A stretch of 64,000 nt of DNA from Paramarasmius palmivorus (Eukaryota > Basidiomycota > Agaricomycetes > Agaricales > Marasmiaceae): assembly GCA_037176845.1 (NCBI GenBank), contig JAYKXP010000073.1, positions 186,001 to 250,000 of the forward strand, written 5' to 3'. Positions 1 through 11,310 of this stretch are shown here, piece after piece (position 1 is the stretch's first letter; every line of letters begins with the position of its first letter). The position numbers and the translations under genes were made by a program. The notes under the pieces were generated by a model. The model saw nothing but the letters and a program-made list of their open reading frames with translations. It was not told the DNA's origin and did no database searches.

Positions 1-296
1 TGATATCACTAAGGCCACCAGCTAGGTTGAAGTGAAGAAACAGACCAGTGAGCAAGAAGATCGTGGGAGCTCCCCGCACAGACTGAGTATAATGGCCCTC
101 ATGTTCCTGTCGGCCGGTACAAGAGCCATGTATTTGAAATTCGTTATAACAGCAAGAAACCTAATCAACACGATGCAAGGAAGCGTACTTTTCGGCACAC
201 GAAACTATCATATTCAGTTCTCAGGAGTCTCATCAGCACCTTTCTCCGAGGCGGAATGCGGGGCCTAGACAGCCCGGTCAGTACACGGACTGTTCA

Positions 297-1931
297 TCAA
301 AGATACCCACTACTCACGGATCTTGTACCCTGGACAGATGTCCGTCCCTTGACCCATCTAACAAACAGCAATACAGCCAACAACAATGCAACAGCAAGGT
401 AGTAGTGGTCGTAGTTTGCCCACTCAAGGACTGGTTCGGCGACATCATCTACCCCTCGGACCCCACAAACGCGAGCCCATTCCCTATTGTTCGATATCAC
501 TCCAGGCTAAATAGCTTACCGTTAGCTGTATGTATGGCAATGGCCTACCGAAAACGAACCTTGGCCCTGAGAATGAATTCCTCCAACGGAATACCTCCAC
601 GATGCCCGTAGGCCTGGATTGGCTCAAAGCCGCTCTCTGTCCCATTCTTGAATTTGAATTGCAAGGTTCTCCGATGTCCGCTTTCATGGAGTTCAATAGC
701 GATTATTGATGAGAAGTCAGCTGCCAGGCAAGGCGTTAGCACCGCAGAATGGCACGAAAGACGAAGAAACACTACTCACGAATTGCTTCGAGCTCGGGAT
801 TCTGCCTGTCTGCTTCAATTTCATGGAAGAACGAGATGAAGGGTTGGTATCCGGTTTCGATCAAGGTGAGCTTGAGAGGGTCGTGGCAGTGGCCCATGCG
901 TTCAAGAGCGGTAATGATCAGGTGCATTAAAGTACGTGAGGCAACTAGAGAAAATCCAAGTGAGAACGAATAATGTACAGGTGCAGTGAAGATATGCTCA
1001 CTGTTGCCGATCCCGAAAGGTCTCCTGTCCGAGAATACACCATTCTCGTGGAAATCCGCGAGACTACGAATTCTTCCAAGCACACCGGGCGGTAACTGCT
1101 CAGCGTACGTCTCGTTGTATGTGAATTGCGTATTGATGAAATCAAATATCTAGAAACATCTTCAGGTCGTTGATACAACCACAAACGACAAACCCTTACA
1201 TTCCACTGCAAGATATTGATGAACGGTAAGTAGCAGTTCGTATGGATGGAGGAGGGAGACCTACAGCATTGACAAGGTTGGTCGGCCGCCCAAAAACGAA
1301 TGGTCTCAAGAAGTCCAGGAAAGGCCTGGATTCCCTTGCTTTTGCTCTGAACTCTGGAGACGAATAAAACTCCCTTATGTGTCTTTGGAAAGCCTAGGAT
1401 GCGATCAGCGTTTGAATGGTAAGGTACTTGAGCAAGCCTACCGGACAGTGTGTCCAAGGTTCCAACAGACGGTCGTTCACTGGCTCTACAGTCTCAACGG
1501 GGATGTATTGATACCCATCGAAGGGCGCAACGACAGTTGTGCCATTTGCAAGTGTGACCCTATTTCGGGGGTTCGGCGGGAACAAGCCCTGGAGGGTTGC
1601 AATAGCTGAATCAAAAACAACGTTTCCTTCGCCTCCGTTCTTTGAGAAGACCTGGAGCTGTTTACTGTCGACGAGGTCGGAACGGATGCCTTCAATATGG
1701 GAGGCGGATCTTGGATTCAGGTAGGTTGAATGCAAGAAGGTACCGAGTTGGAACGACTCGGCCTAGTAGAATATGTTCAGCGACCGAGACAGGGACGAAG
1801 CCTGGACCACTTACAAGCCCTAAGGGTGTGATTTTGGTGAAGAAACCCTTGTAAGTCTTGGGGTCTTGAAAGTAATGGATCCTGTCGCCGTGGCGAGAGA
1901 TAATGACTGTACCAATGACGGTGGACATCAT
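297..1931 (-). CDS. Histidine acid phosphatase, C-terminally membrane-anchored
   Basis: Member of the histidine acid phosphatase superfamily (phosphomonoesterases). The N-terminus carries the diagnostic motif SRHGDR within VIGTVIISRHGDRIHYFQDP; the His is the phospho-acceptor. I reconstruct seven exons: 1931-1815, then exon 2 from 1762 (AESFQLGTFLHSTYLNP) ending at about 1439, an exon reading AFQRHIREFYSSPEFRAKA, a 6-nt micro-exon at 1205-1200 (W-N), an exon from 1149 (IFDFINTQFTYNE to GIGN), an exon starting IASRTLMHLIITALERM, one starting near PDFSSIIAIELHESG, and a last exon ending ISNNREWARVCG followed by a hydrophobic helix (YYLAVALLLAVLLFVRW) and a short basic tail. Many fungal members start directly at the RHG region as here, with a C-terminal helix as the anchor. 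I could not place the second catalytic His-Asp/Glu pair with confidence. All splices are GT..AG and keep the frame. Membership is sure; the orientation of the catalytic domain is inferred. Confidence 0.85.
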
Positions 1932-3298
1932 AGAGCGCTGGGGTTGGAGGCGACTGTCTCGTTAGGTTTCCTTTAAAACAGCAAAAGAGACCCCGGACTC
2001 ACCCAAAAGGTACAACTGTCTATTTAGAGTTCCCGTCATCATTCTTTCAAGACGAATAGCACCGTCAATCAACAACTTTTCAATGAGGATACCCGCCAAG
2101 CCAAGCCTCATGACAGGGGAATTGCCTCCTTAACAGGGTCATTCAACAGGCAAATGCCAGTTGTGGCTTGCTAGCCTACTAAAACGAGTGAGCGCCGAGA
2201 GAAAGAGGGCTAACTTAAGGTTTACCTGAGCATTGGTCATACCCGCCCTGCTAGTTGGAGATGAGCGCTGCGCAGCTCCGGTGATATCGAAGGACATCTG
2301 TGGCAGATTGGAACATTGCGAGTGTCGCGGAAGAACTCCTTTGAAGCTGCACGATGCAACCTGCGCGTGCAAAGGCTAGACCCCTGTGCTTTAGTGAGAT
2401 GCGCAAGTCTAACGCAATATCAGCTTTCCATCTAAGAATTCAAAAGGCAAACTCACCCATAAGCATGGAGACAATTCATAGCCGCTATTGAAAGCACTGC
2501 TTGTAATCTGGCACCACTGAGCTCCATCCTGCCAGGTGGGATAACGAAGCCTTCCAAAAGACCAGAACTGCTGTATGACCCGGATCATGATGATTTTGAC
2601 GCGCACGGGAGGACCCAACTATATGGAGACAGCTAGAAGTGCAAGTCTGATTGAGTCATTTACAGGCATGGCGGCTACTTGACACAGTGAGGCCTGGCCC
2701 GAGTCCACCATTGAAACCGAATGCCAACCTGATCTCCTGTTCAGATTTCGTCATGCAAACCAGAAATAGCCTTTCGTTTTTATCCAGAACTGACGAAGAG
2801 ATGACTTTGAAGTTTGCATGCCATCATGATACCCAGAGCTGGGGCCTGGTAACATGACAGCTCACAGGCCGGATAAAGCCATGACCGTGACCTCCAGGTT
2901 CCGGACGTGTCACCTGCGGAAGGATAGGCATCGGAAGGGCGAAGCAGAGGGATTAGGACGAACATCGACAGATAGTTCAAGGAAGGTTCAGTTGTGGAAA
3001 GTTGGATCCGCCGAGCAAGACCAGCAAACCATGGTCAGAGCTGTACCGGAACAGGCCCTCTTGAAATGTTTGATGCTGCGTAAAAGTTTCCTATAGTGGA
3101 TCTTGTGATAATATTTTAGCTGAAGAAACGCGTATCGAGAATGGCGACACGTACCCTGACGTGCTGATGAGTTCACGCCTCCTTTTAATGTGCCATCTTC
3201 TTTACCAAACTGAGCCAGTCAATCAAGCAACGTCCATCTTCCTTTTCCAAGTGGATTGCTTGAGCTATCGTGTCCCGGGTTGGTTCAAAGCGTGTTCA
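1932..3298. other. No recognisable gene; upstream region of the acid phosphatase
   Basis: Only short open frames occur on both strands, with no family motif. A minus-strand stretch at about 2430-2600 (reading RYPTWQDGAQWCQITSSAF) looks mildly coding but could not be joined to anything. The first few hundred bases above 1931 must hold the acid phosphatase promoter; I saw no clear TATA element. Confidence 0.4.
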
Positions 3299-3675
3299 TC
3301 AGCAACTCTTCAGTCGACCCGAGCAAGAAAGGCCTTTCGCTTCGAAACATCTCTTTGCAACCCCTCGATAATTGTAGTTCACGAAGACGACACGCTCTAA
3401 CGTAGCATTTAGAACCTAGGTATTTAACAAGAGAGATGAAGACGTACCAAGTTATTCCAGCCTGCATTTCCTTTCAGTTCCGTAGAGTTCTTGAACCCGT
3501 CATCTATTCGAGCTAACTCCTGCTTCGAAAGTAAAAGAAAAGGACGCTCTGTCTTGAAACCAAGGGAAGTCAAGAAACAATTAGAGTCATAAGAGCAGAG
3601 ATCGAGTTTTGATGGTGGTGGTTCGGAATCAAGAGCTGAAATTGAAAATTTCACAGGAGGTTCCCCTGATTTCAC
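3299..3675 (-). CDS. Hypothetical small protein, two exons
   Basis: I do not recognise the product. The start at 3675 opens an exon that reads to 3448 and contains ERPFLLLSKQELARIDDGF. A GTACGT donor at 3447 and a CTAG acceptor at 3416 give a 32-nt gap, short for an intron here. The second exon (3415-3299) continues in frame as VLNATLERVVFVNYNYRGVA and ends at a stop, giving about 117 residues. No signal peptide or membrane segment is seen. Coding support rests on the plausible amino-acid mix across the join. It may be a fragment of a longer gene, because the unusually short intron is suspicious. Confidence 0.35.
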
Positions 3676-3857
3676 AACCCCGTTCAGACGTCAATATTTT
3701 AATTGCGAGAAAATGCCAATAGCGTATCAGTATGAAACCTACATGAATGATACAGGAAAACAAGAAAATACGTCGACAGCGATCCATGTGCAAAGCCATC
3801 CACCAGTTCCAAAACGACGAAAGGAACCAAGTCCAGCTCGAAACTTCAGGAGAGCCA

Positions 3858-4289
3858 TTACGAACACAATTCTACGTAATCTGCAACTCTCAAACCATCT
3901 CTTCCCACCCTGAACGTCCCAAAGTTACGATCCTCCATTGGAAGCCCAGCAGATGAAAACATGTCCTTGAAGTCTTCTACATGAGGAGCATCTGGCTTCC
4001 ATTCAAATGTGAGGTCGTCAGAGATTTGTTGAAATATGAAAACCCCGAGTTGACGGGAACGCCTATCCTTATATTCGAGTGGCACAATGTATAGTCGTTT
4101 ATAGAGTTTTGGGTGCTGTTCGCGCAGGTACCGGCGAACATAAACCAAGTCTTCACCGGCGGTCCAGCTCTTCTCGAATGTCTCGCGATCGGGTATAAGA
4201 AGGTGTTTGTACCCTTCGGTTTCAATCAACCACTGTCGCACTTCGTCGTAGGTGAAGGCCGATCCGCCGTACGAGACCAAATTGCCCAT
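3858..4289 (-). CDS. Hypothetical protein, 143 aa, single exon
   Basis: One uninterrupted frame from ATG at 4289 to a stop at 3858. It begins MGNLVSYGGSAFTYDEVRQW and has a soluble, mixed alpha/beta composition rich in charged and aromatic residues (for example YVRRYLREQHPKLYKRLYIV and GVFIFQQISDDLTFEW). No signal peptide, membrane helix or known catalytic motif is visible. It is oriented like the two-exon gene about 180 bp downstream at 3299-3675. The length and lack of low-complexity sequence argue that it is real; function unknown. An extra 5' exon cannot be excluded. Confidence 0.55.
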   Translation of the reverse strand: MGNLVSYGGSAFTYDEVRQWLIETEGYKHLLIPDRETFEKSWTAGEDLVYVRRYLREQHPKLYKRLYIVPLEYKDRRSRQLGVFIFQQISDDLTFEWKPDAPHVEDFKDMFSSAGLPMEDRNFGTFRVGRDGLRVADYVELCS

Positions 4290-4639
4290 TGTGCTCTAGA
4301 TCATCGGTAAAACATCAGCAGCCGAGTATCTACGGCGAGGAGGAATACGCACCTGCAAAGATCGGCGGGTGTAGTATATTTCGGAAGGTGGTTTCACTGG
4401 CTTGGGTGCTTTGGTAGAAGGAAATCGAAAAAGATGACACCTTTAAAACGTGTTTACTGGAAATTCTGAACACGTGGTCGTTATAGCTCATGGAGAGGGT
4501 GCTGAGAGTGATCCTACAGCAGAAGCGACATTGATAACGTCAAGAGTCTCGATGATCAACTCAAGCGATGCATGGTATTATCTACTTGAAGCCCTTAGTT
4601 TCGGAGTGTTCGAGATGTTAACCTTAATGTATATGCATT

Positions 4640-5050
4640 ATCTCAACAGGCCCCGATGTTTAAAAAAAACTCGTACCAGAGAAATACCGTTTCCGAGTCT
4701 CCAGATGGCTTCCTTGAAGGGGGTACGTCTGAAGAACAGGTATCGAAAGAGCGAGGCTTGCAAGTACGCCCAAGATTGATGAACAGGGAAGGCCGGGTCG
4801 TGAAAGCAGTAGATCCAGACATATTGGAGACAAAGAAGTATCCACGCCGGCGACATATCAACTGGTGACCGGTGAAGCAGTGAAATGTGTCTTCCCGGGA
4901 TCTTCCATACCGCATAGGACGTCCAGCGTGGTCCTGATGATGATCTTTTTAGTCAAGAAACAAGCTGTGATAATATCTGCACGTACCTATTATGCCAATG
5001 TTCTGAATATCATGGTTACCCGAACAAAGTTCCTGCCTTGATTTGCATGC
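4640..5050 (-). pseudogene. Coding remnant shared with 12.6-13.0 kb
   Basis: Pieces of this stretch match the interval near 12.64-12.90 kb in the same order and orientation: AGGTATCGAAAG (4739-4750 against about 12,666), and a longer block around 4945-5030 against 12,800-12,880 ending in a TTCTGAA sequence beside a possible GTACGT/GTGCGT donor. In the 12.8-kb copy a minus-strand frame reads HILAFAPRNVWELVRMLF. Here the frame is interrupted by stops. It lies upstream of family gene A just as its partner lies upstream of gene B, so it probably travelled with the A/B duplication. The ancestral product is not recognised. Confidence 0.35.
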
Positions 5051-5342
5051 TGCACTTGAACCTGCAAATTTTCTGGCCTGGGAATTTAATGCCTCAATAG
5101 GCCGGGTGTTATGTATGTACCTGCTCACCGGCCCTCAGTCCTTTGGGCTGCTTTGAGCATCATTCTCTGCATCCTTGAGCTTGAAATAAAAAGACTTACC
5201 ACGTATAAGAAAATGGAAAGAGGCTGGTTTTCAAGTGATATTTTCCGAACCCAAGAGGAACCCTAACCCAGTGGCAACATTCGGTACCGAGAGGTACCCA
5301 GAGCATCAGTGACTCGCTCTCTGGTTTCTTCCTGCCATTCAT

Positions 5343-5402
5343 CACAATTCCTCGTAATTCATCGTAATTCACTCTAAATTCACTCTAATTCCTCATAACT
5401 CG
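5343..5402 (+). repeat. Short tandem repeat of an AATTC(A/C)TC unit
   Basis: About five imperfect copies of a 10-12 bp unit (CAATTCCTCG, TAATTCATCG, TAATTCACTC, AAATTCACTC, TAATTCCTCA) lie in the leader region of gene A. There is no comparable array at the matching position upstream of gene B, so it arose after that duplication or was lost from the other copy. Confidence 0.6.
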
Positions 5403-5764
5403 AATACCACAAGTCTGTTTCCCAGGCCACCAGCATGGCGCCACTTTCCTCAACTCCCATTTCGGTGCTTTGTTCACTACCATTCTCATCCACATTGACA
5501 CGTCAAAATTATTCGTTCTTTCTCTATTCGCTTTGCTAGTCGTTTCTTGGTCGTTTCTCTCAAACTCTCAAGCGTCGCGCTAGACTCCTACTTAGTTCTC
5601 CACGGCATCTGGTGATGGCCGACTCTCAGATTCAAACCCAGCAACTTGAATGAGGCCTAAATTAACAGCAAATGCCATTTCGCATGCAAGTATTTGATTC
5701 AAGTTCGCCTGGTCACAGTAAACAGACCACATCGCTCTACTTTCCCCTACCAAAAAGAACCAAC

Positions 5765-6349
5765 ATGCCAGTGCTCGCGTTCACTTCGCCTTCTAACACG
5801 TCCCCTCAGGAAACCATCGCAGAGAGCAGAGTCGCAACCATAATAGACATAGCGTCAACCACGACTAACCCAATAATTTTACTCCTCCTGCTCCTCGCGG
5901 GGACTTTCTATCTGGTCGCTCCCCCAATCTTTAGGTGGCGCTTTCCCTGTCGGGCTCCCGGCGAATTGGAGACACATTACCGGAAACTATACCACTTCAT
6001 CGACGCAAACAGTTACCTCGAGAGAGACATCATCAAGAACTACACAGGCACTTTCAAGGCGCCGCTAGATTTGTACTACGTCGTTGTTAGTTTCTCTTTG
6101 CCGTTCACTTAAAGGTACAATAATAGGCTCAAAGTTCGTGTAAATAAACTCGTTCTTTGCCAATACCGCGAGCCTAGAGTCAATCCTCTTGCCTGGGTGC
6201 AATTCAAATGGAAGCTGTTGTGGGATGTAGATTCTTGCTATGGAGATTTAAGGGACTTGGAGCTTCGCGTCAAGGTATGCAGAATTCAATTCTCCACGTT
6301 AACTTCCTCATCTGCGGTACAGGAAGCAATTCACAACGCGCTTTTCTGA
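5765..6349 (+). CDS. Small single-pass membrane protein, family member A
   Basis: Predicted 160-residue protein from exons 5765-6072, 6127-6274 and 6323-6349 (483 coding bases). Residues 1-35 are polar. A membrane helix follows (IILLLLLLAGTFYLVAPPIF), then the basic-Cys motif FRWRFPCRAPGEL, a helical stretch (YHFIDANSYLERDI), and in exon 2 the motif LAWVQFKWKLLWDVDSCY before the C-terminus EAIHNALF. The 54-bp first intron contains an in-frame TAA, which proves that it must be removed; gene B has a 51-bp intron at the same place with no stop. Intron phases (2, then 0) match all other members. The gene is nearly identical to B at 13.5 kb. No homologous family is known to me; role unknown. Confidence 0.75.
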
Positions 6350-6730
6350 AGACGAGAGCCATAGACGAATGATCTCTTGATCTTTGCTCTTCGGGTTGCC
6401 ATCGAGCTACATTCTTGGTACATCTGTCCTAATTCACGAACACAGTATACTACACAAAACGCCGGATGTTTAATAGCTTTTTTTACTAACATATAATTAC
6501 ACCCTAGTCTAGTCGTCGTGTTTTCTTGCTTTTCTTGTTGTTCTAGTCTAGTGTACATGTTATCTACATGCTACATCAAATAAATCCATCATCTATTCGA
6601 TATATTACGTGTCCAACTCCTACTCGGATGTACATTTCTAACTAGACGGCCTTGTGAATGGACCAGGCCGTCTGCCGAACGATGCATATTCTTGAAGGCA
6701 GCGAATTATAGACCAGCCTACTGATCCCCT

Positions 6731-7219
6731 GTGTCTTTCACGAACAGAGCCTTAACAATGTCGTACCCAAAGACAGCTCTTAGTCGTTATGGAGGATGGC
6801 TCCCATCGAATCGCGCTACTCATGACAGCTTCGTCAAGCAGCACATCAAGGAGTCTAAGGAAACCCAAGCAGATACCTCCGCCGTTCTAGCCAGTGGTGC
6901 TATTGTAAAAGCCGTCGTCGTCCCAGTCGGATCATCATGATATTACGCCGTATTGCCCAACGATGAAGCACCTGCCAATGATCCTGATCTCAAGCCAGGT
7001 GTTCCTCACATTATCCTCCGCTCGTGCCCTGATCTACATCAAGGCAAAGAACCCTCAGATCAGGTTGATGTGCTTCATCGGCATCGGGATGGCAGAAGTA
7101 GCCACCGAGTTACGACCAAGATCACATTCGCGGATCATGTGCAACTCGATACGCATTAAGTCATGGCAGCTTCAGGGTTCACATACTCTGTCCTTCTATT
7201 TCCACTCTCGAGAGCAGTA
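6731..7219 (+). pseudogene. Phosphatidylserine decarboxylase-like pseudogene
   Basis: Two separated blocks resemble fungal phosphatidylserine decarboxylase-like proteins. The N-terminal block reads SRYGGWLPSNRATHDSFVKQ at 6770-6850. A C-terminal block reads YYAVLPNDEAPANDPDLKPG (about 6940-7000), then after a change of frame SARALIYIKAKNPQIRLMCF followed by IGIGMAEVAT, and ends in a degraded match to the FGGST...F region, whose Gly-Ser supplies the pyruvoyl group in active enzymes. The central several hundred residues of the usual protein are missing and at least two frame changes are needed. It cannot encode an active enzyme. It sits between family gene A and a GH76-like gene. Similarity was recognised by motif memory, not by a search. 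Confidence 0.65.
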
Positions 7220-7345
7220 ACCATACAATAGTTGTAATAAAGTCATACATGTACACTAGTGTGAGAGAGAGAAAGAATCAGCGTGGTATACTCGGGGGAT
7301 AAAGACGAATTACAGACCAGTCAGTGGAACAACAGCAGTTTCTCT

Positions 7346-9749
7346 TCAGAACCTACGGTGGCTACCCTCGCTTTGTTCAGTTGCATACTCCGGTGGGACT
7401 TCATCTTCTCGCCACAGTCCTGGTTGAAGGCGAGCATTCACCAACCTCACCAATGCCGCTGTAGGCAAATTCCCCAAAGTATCGGTTTCGGATGACATAT
7501 AAGCCGAAGTCTCGGTGAAAGTTTCAGTGATGCGGGACCCTCGAGAAGACTCGGAAGATTGTTGGGAGACCCCGGCTGGATAAAGTTGTTCGAGTTTCTG
7601 TCTTCTGGTCTCATTCATTTCAGGAGTTTTTTCGGTGCCTGTAAATGGATCTGGAGCCACTTGAGAACCTCCTGTTTGGTGTAATGCCCGACTGCGATTT
7701 TTGCGCCGGATCGCATGAAGGGAGAGGACGATAACAAACGCCAGGAATGTAAGGCTCCCAATAACGCTGCCTGTGATTACACCGACGTTCGATGGTCGTC
7801 CCGAGGAAGCTGAGGGAGAGTCTGACGGAGGATCGGGATGGCCACCAGTCGTGCTCGACGTCTCATTCACGAGAGGAATAGAAACAGCCAATGCAGTGAG
7901 CGCGTTGGTCTGGTTATCCAACGCGAACGAAGAGGAAGGTGGTCCTGTCCAAGAAGGGCCGTATATATCACTTCCCTGCTCCCGTGCATTATCCAGTACA
8001 GCGTTATACTGCAAAGAAGAGCGAAAGCTGAGTGCTGGCCGCGATTCACTCGGAAGAGAGCATCATACCTGCACACCGAGGTATCCTCTGATGTATGTAC
8101 GGAGTTCCGAGGGGGTGGTATTACGATGATAAAATGCAGTTAATCCACGTACAATATATTGACCGACACGCTCGGCACTGGCTTGTTGAGCTGAGTGGCT
8201 CAATCTGAGTGTAAGTAGTAATGTCATTTGATACTATACTTACTGTCTGCGTTTATAACACCATTAGAGGCGTGCCACTTTGGGTTTGATATCGTGCTCT
8301 CTAAGACCTCGAAAAAGCTGCCAAAATATGCAAGTAGAGCTCAGTAAGAAATTTCAGGCTTGAAGGAACGGGGCCTCACTGTTGAGTGATGGTTTCGTTC
8401 TTTGTGATGTATGAAAGAACAGCGAGCCCCTCCATCATCAATCCCTCGTTTGAGGGATGAGATTCGTCGCTAATGCTACATCCATCGGCGCGTATGCCAT
8501 CCAGGAGTGTGCCCCGTGTGTTTTGCAAGTGGTTATAGTAGAAGGTCTCCGTCTCAATAGCGGAGTCAAGATACATGGTGTCGTTGGTTATTTCCAGTAA
8601 AAGAGCAGACATTCTACACGCTTAATTTTGATTTTGGGAAAAGCAGAAAGGTCGAAGGATGGCTTACAAGAGGTATGACCTGCAACCCATTTGCTATTAG
8701 ATTTTTTCATAGTATCATCACTCGAACTTGAAGCTCAAGCTTACGCAGTAGCGAGTGAGTTCACATAAGAGTCGCCTGGCTGTGTATTCTATCCAACAAT
8801 TGTAAGGCATTATTGTTGCAGAGAAGTGTGTTTTGCTCACCCAGAACGTGCCACCAGCCATAGGCACTATGTAAAAGAGGATTAATTAAGTCCTATTGAT
8901 CAAAGCCCGTCCAGACTGACGTTGAGCGCAAGTTTCTTGGATGCCAACATTCTTGAAGGGCGTCACCCCGGCACGAAGATCCTTGTCAGAGAGCGTGAAT
9001 GACTTCCCTGTTCCCCACGACGTTTTTGCGTATGCGAGAAAGGTTGGATCAGAGTATATGGTATATGCCTGGGCGGCAGCAATCCCGTATGCTCTGCATG
9101 AGCTGTCACTATCTTTTAACTATTCCAAAACAAGGAAGACTCACAACCCCTCATTTAAGCCATTCTAACGACCCGAGATATCCCAGTAGGATTGAAAGGC
9201 TAAATGAGATAAAATTTGAGGGATAGTCTGAGAACACTAACACTAAGAACGGTGAGTGAGCTATTCATCGCAAAACCCAAGGAAACATACCTGCGAAAAC
9301 CTAAATATAGCTCTTCTGATTGGGCGAAGTATTTCAATAGTTGCTCTTTGTACATGGTTTGATTTGTCCACAAATCAAACTGCGCCATTAAAGCATACAA
9401 TCTTCCAGCAGCACCGTAGTTTTTCCAAGGTGCTGGTGCTGCAGATTGTTAGCAGCCTCTCATTCTCCGAGAGCTTCTTTGCATACCAGCAATCTGCGTT
9501 TGTCCATCCACTACGAATAATGATAGGGCCTTCTCTATTCCAGCTTTAGCGATTGCGATCCTTTCTTCTTGAGACATAACTATTTCGGGCTTCTAGATGT
9601 ACAGGGTGAAACTACTGTTAGCGCGTCGTTCAACAACATGCGACGAGAATGATGAAAGTACATACCCTCCAGTTAGGATTAGGAGCGAAGTTGAAAGGCT
9701 GAGCATCCACAAGATTGATAGCGTACAAGAAGATCCAAATCATGACCAT
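7346..9749 (-). CDS. GH76-like membrane-anchored glycosidase (copy I)
   Basis: Predicted secreted glycoside hydrolase of the GH76-like (alpha/alpha six-hairpin) class, probably acting on wall mannan or related glycans. The start at 9749 gives a signal peptide (MVMIWIFLYAINLVDAQP). Downstream exons read SQEERIAIAKAGIEKALSLF, WKNYGAAGRLYALMAQFDLW, AYGIAAAQAYTIYSDPTFLA, MAGGTFW and GLMMEGLAVLSYITKNETI, then LDNQTNALTAL. One membrane helix follows (VGVITGSVIGSLTFLAFVIV), then a cytoplasmic tail of about 110 residues ending in PTAALVRLVNARLQPG and WREDEVPPEYA. The last exon is 7346-8014. The canonical Asp-Asp pair of bacterial GH76 enzymes was not located, so activity is inferred. It is the only copy here whose tail is a single unbroken frame, and it serves as reference for the others at 11.3, 55.1, 59.5 and 63.8 kb. 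Confidence 0.8.
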
Positions 9750-11310
9750 CGGGAACTCCCTGAACTACCGTGACTATAAATGTAAGATTGAGTATGAGAG
9801 GCAATGCTAGGGAGGAGCCGTTCACGATATACATACACATATATGTATCAACCAAAAGCGACTGCGTCACTCTCACGAGGCTCGGTAACCGAATCAAGAT
9901 GGTATCAAATCGTATACAGTCGCCATCTTGTCGATGTTATTTGGGTTACTGGAACCAGTGATTGAAAAAAGCCGGGAACTGATTCCATACTATCCCTTTT
10001 CTGTTAGTGAAATCAGTAAAGTAACAAAAATGATCTCGAAGATGGTACCTACCGTATTAGGGGCCTATCTTCGCGATAGGAATACTCGCATGCATTGTAA
10101 TTGGGTGTGAGGTGGTCACTGGTAAGGCTGTTCCGAACCGTGAGATCTTGAGATGCGGCGCCTGGCTCTTCTTTCCCAACCACCAGCATCCCTCGCTTTC
10201 CTCACGGACCCGGATACAACAGCACGCATCATATCCGTTCTGAAGTGACGCTCGAGTGCTGGATCATACATAGTCGGCGGTCTATCGGATGAACTCGTGC
10301 ATAGTCGCCCCTTGTCAGCAGCGAACCTGACACTCAAGAGTTTTTCTACTATGGGGAGCTAGATGATGGGAAGTGCAGGGGATGAACATGGTTGATTCAG
10401 AGTGCCAGGTGTGTATGATATCCCAGTCGATGTACTGCCTTCACTGACAATCTTTTTTTTTCTCGGTCCCTCAGCTTCGGCCATGTCTGTTCGTCGCATA
10501 CTGCGGGGTTATCAGAGGCTGATTCTCATGAAGAACTACATTTTAATCCAGGAAAGACAGTGCACACACGATCTGTAGTAGCAAGAACTACCGCACAACA
10601 CACCCGAAACGTCTCAATGTGTGCCCAGGCTGCACGAGCCATCACGCGGCTCTGGGAGATCAGGCTTTTGAAACTGTTCGTCTTTTCAGCACTTTGAGAA
10701 CCTCCTGCTCATTCTGAAACTCAGGCACGGAAACAATGCTACATTCCACCGACCACATATCTGCAATATGTCGCCAGGATAGGCCCCTAAGCCGTCTTCG
10801 AATGGCATGTATGGTTTTTCGAGGTATGTCCAGAGACTACCTTGCCATCTCCCTGGCTTACCGACGTTCCTTTTGTAAGAATCATGAAGATGTGATCGTG
10901 GAGACCTGGCGTCATACAGCTCAAGGGTGAGCTAACGGAACAGCATCTCAAGTTGTAAATCGGGACAGATGAAGGATGATGGTGTGTTCCCGAATTGCTT
11001 TCCTTGTTTTGGTTCGTTGACACTAATATTCCAGGTAGTTGCACTAAAAATAGACACTGTCACAATCACATCTATTATCATCTTGATATCAGAGCTCAGG
11101 CCGCGGGAATGAGTTATCATTTCCAAGCCTCGAGCTGTGTGAGCGTGTCACGGAGACGCGCAACACGCGCGGTCGCTAGGATGAGAAGACGTACATCAGG
11201 GAGACGGAAGTACTCCAAGTTGATGCTGAGCGTCATACTCGCTACTGTTTACTTCGAATAGGAATTTCCAAGTCCTCGATACTGTACATCCCAAATATAC
11301 AAGTTGTATT
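9750..11310. other. No recognisable gene
   Basis: Short frames only. A minus-strand frame at 10116-10337 (reading RPPTMYDPALERHFRTDMM) has a somewhat protein-like composition but no partner exon or motif. The part next to 9750 must include the GH76-like gene's promoter. No tRNA, repeat array or transposon end was seen. Confidence 0.35.

Noticed and set aside
945..1457. 170-residue minus-strand open frame
   Set aside because: It is a shadow of the acid phosphatase exons and introns: the true reading of 1400-1270 is another frame (AFQRHIREFYSSPEF), and intron sequence would be translated.
5672..6112. 146-residue open frame as a complete gene
   Set aside because: The first 31 codons lie before the family's start, and its end is a stop inside an intron, as shown by paralogue B.
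6731..7219. Part of a psilocybin-type cluster
   Set aside because: The decarboxylase-like remnant is broken, and no kinase, methyltransferase or P450 typical of such a cluster is nearby.
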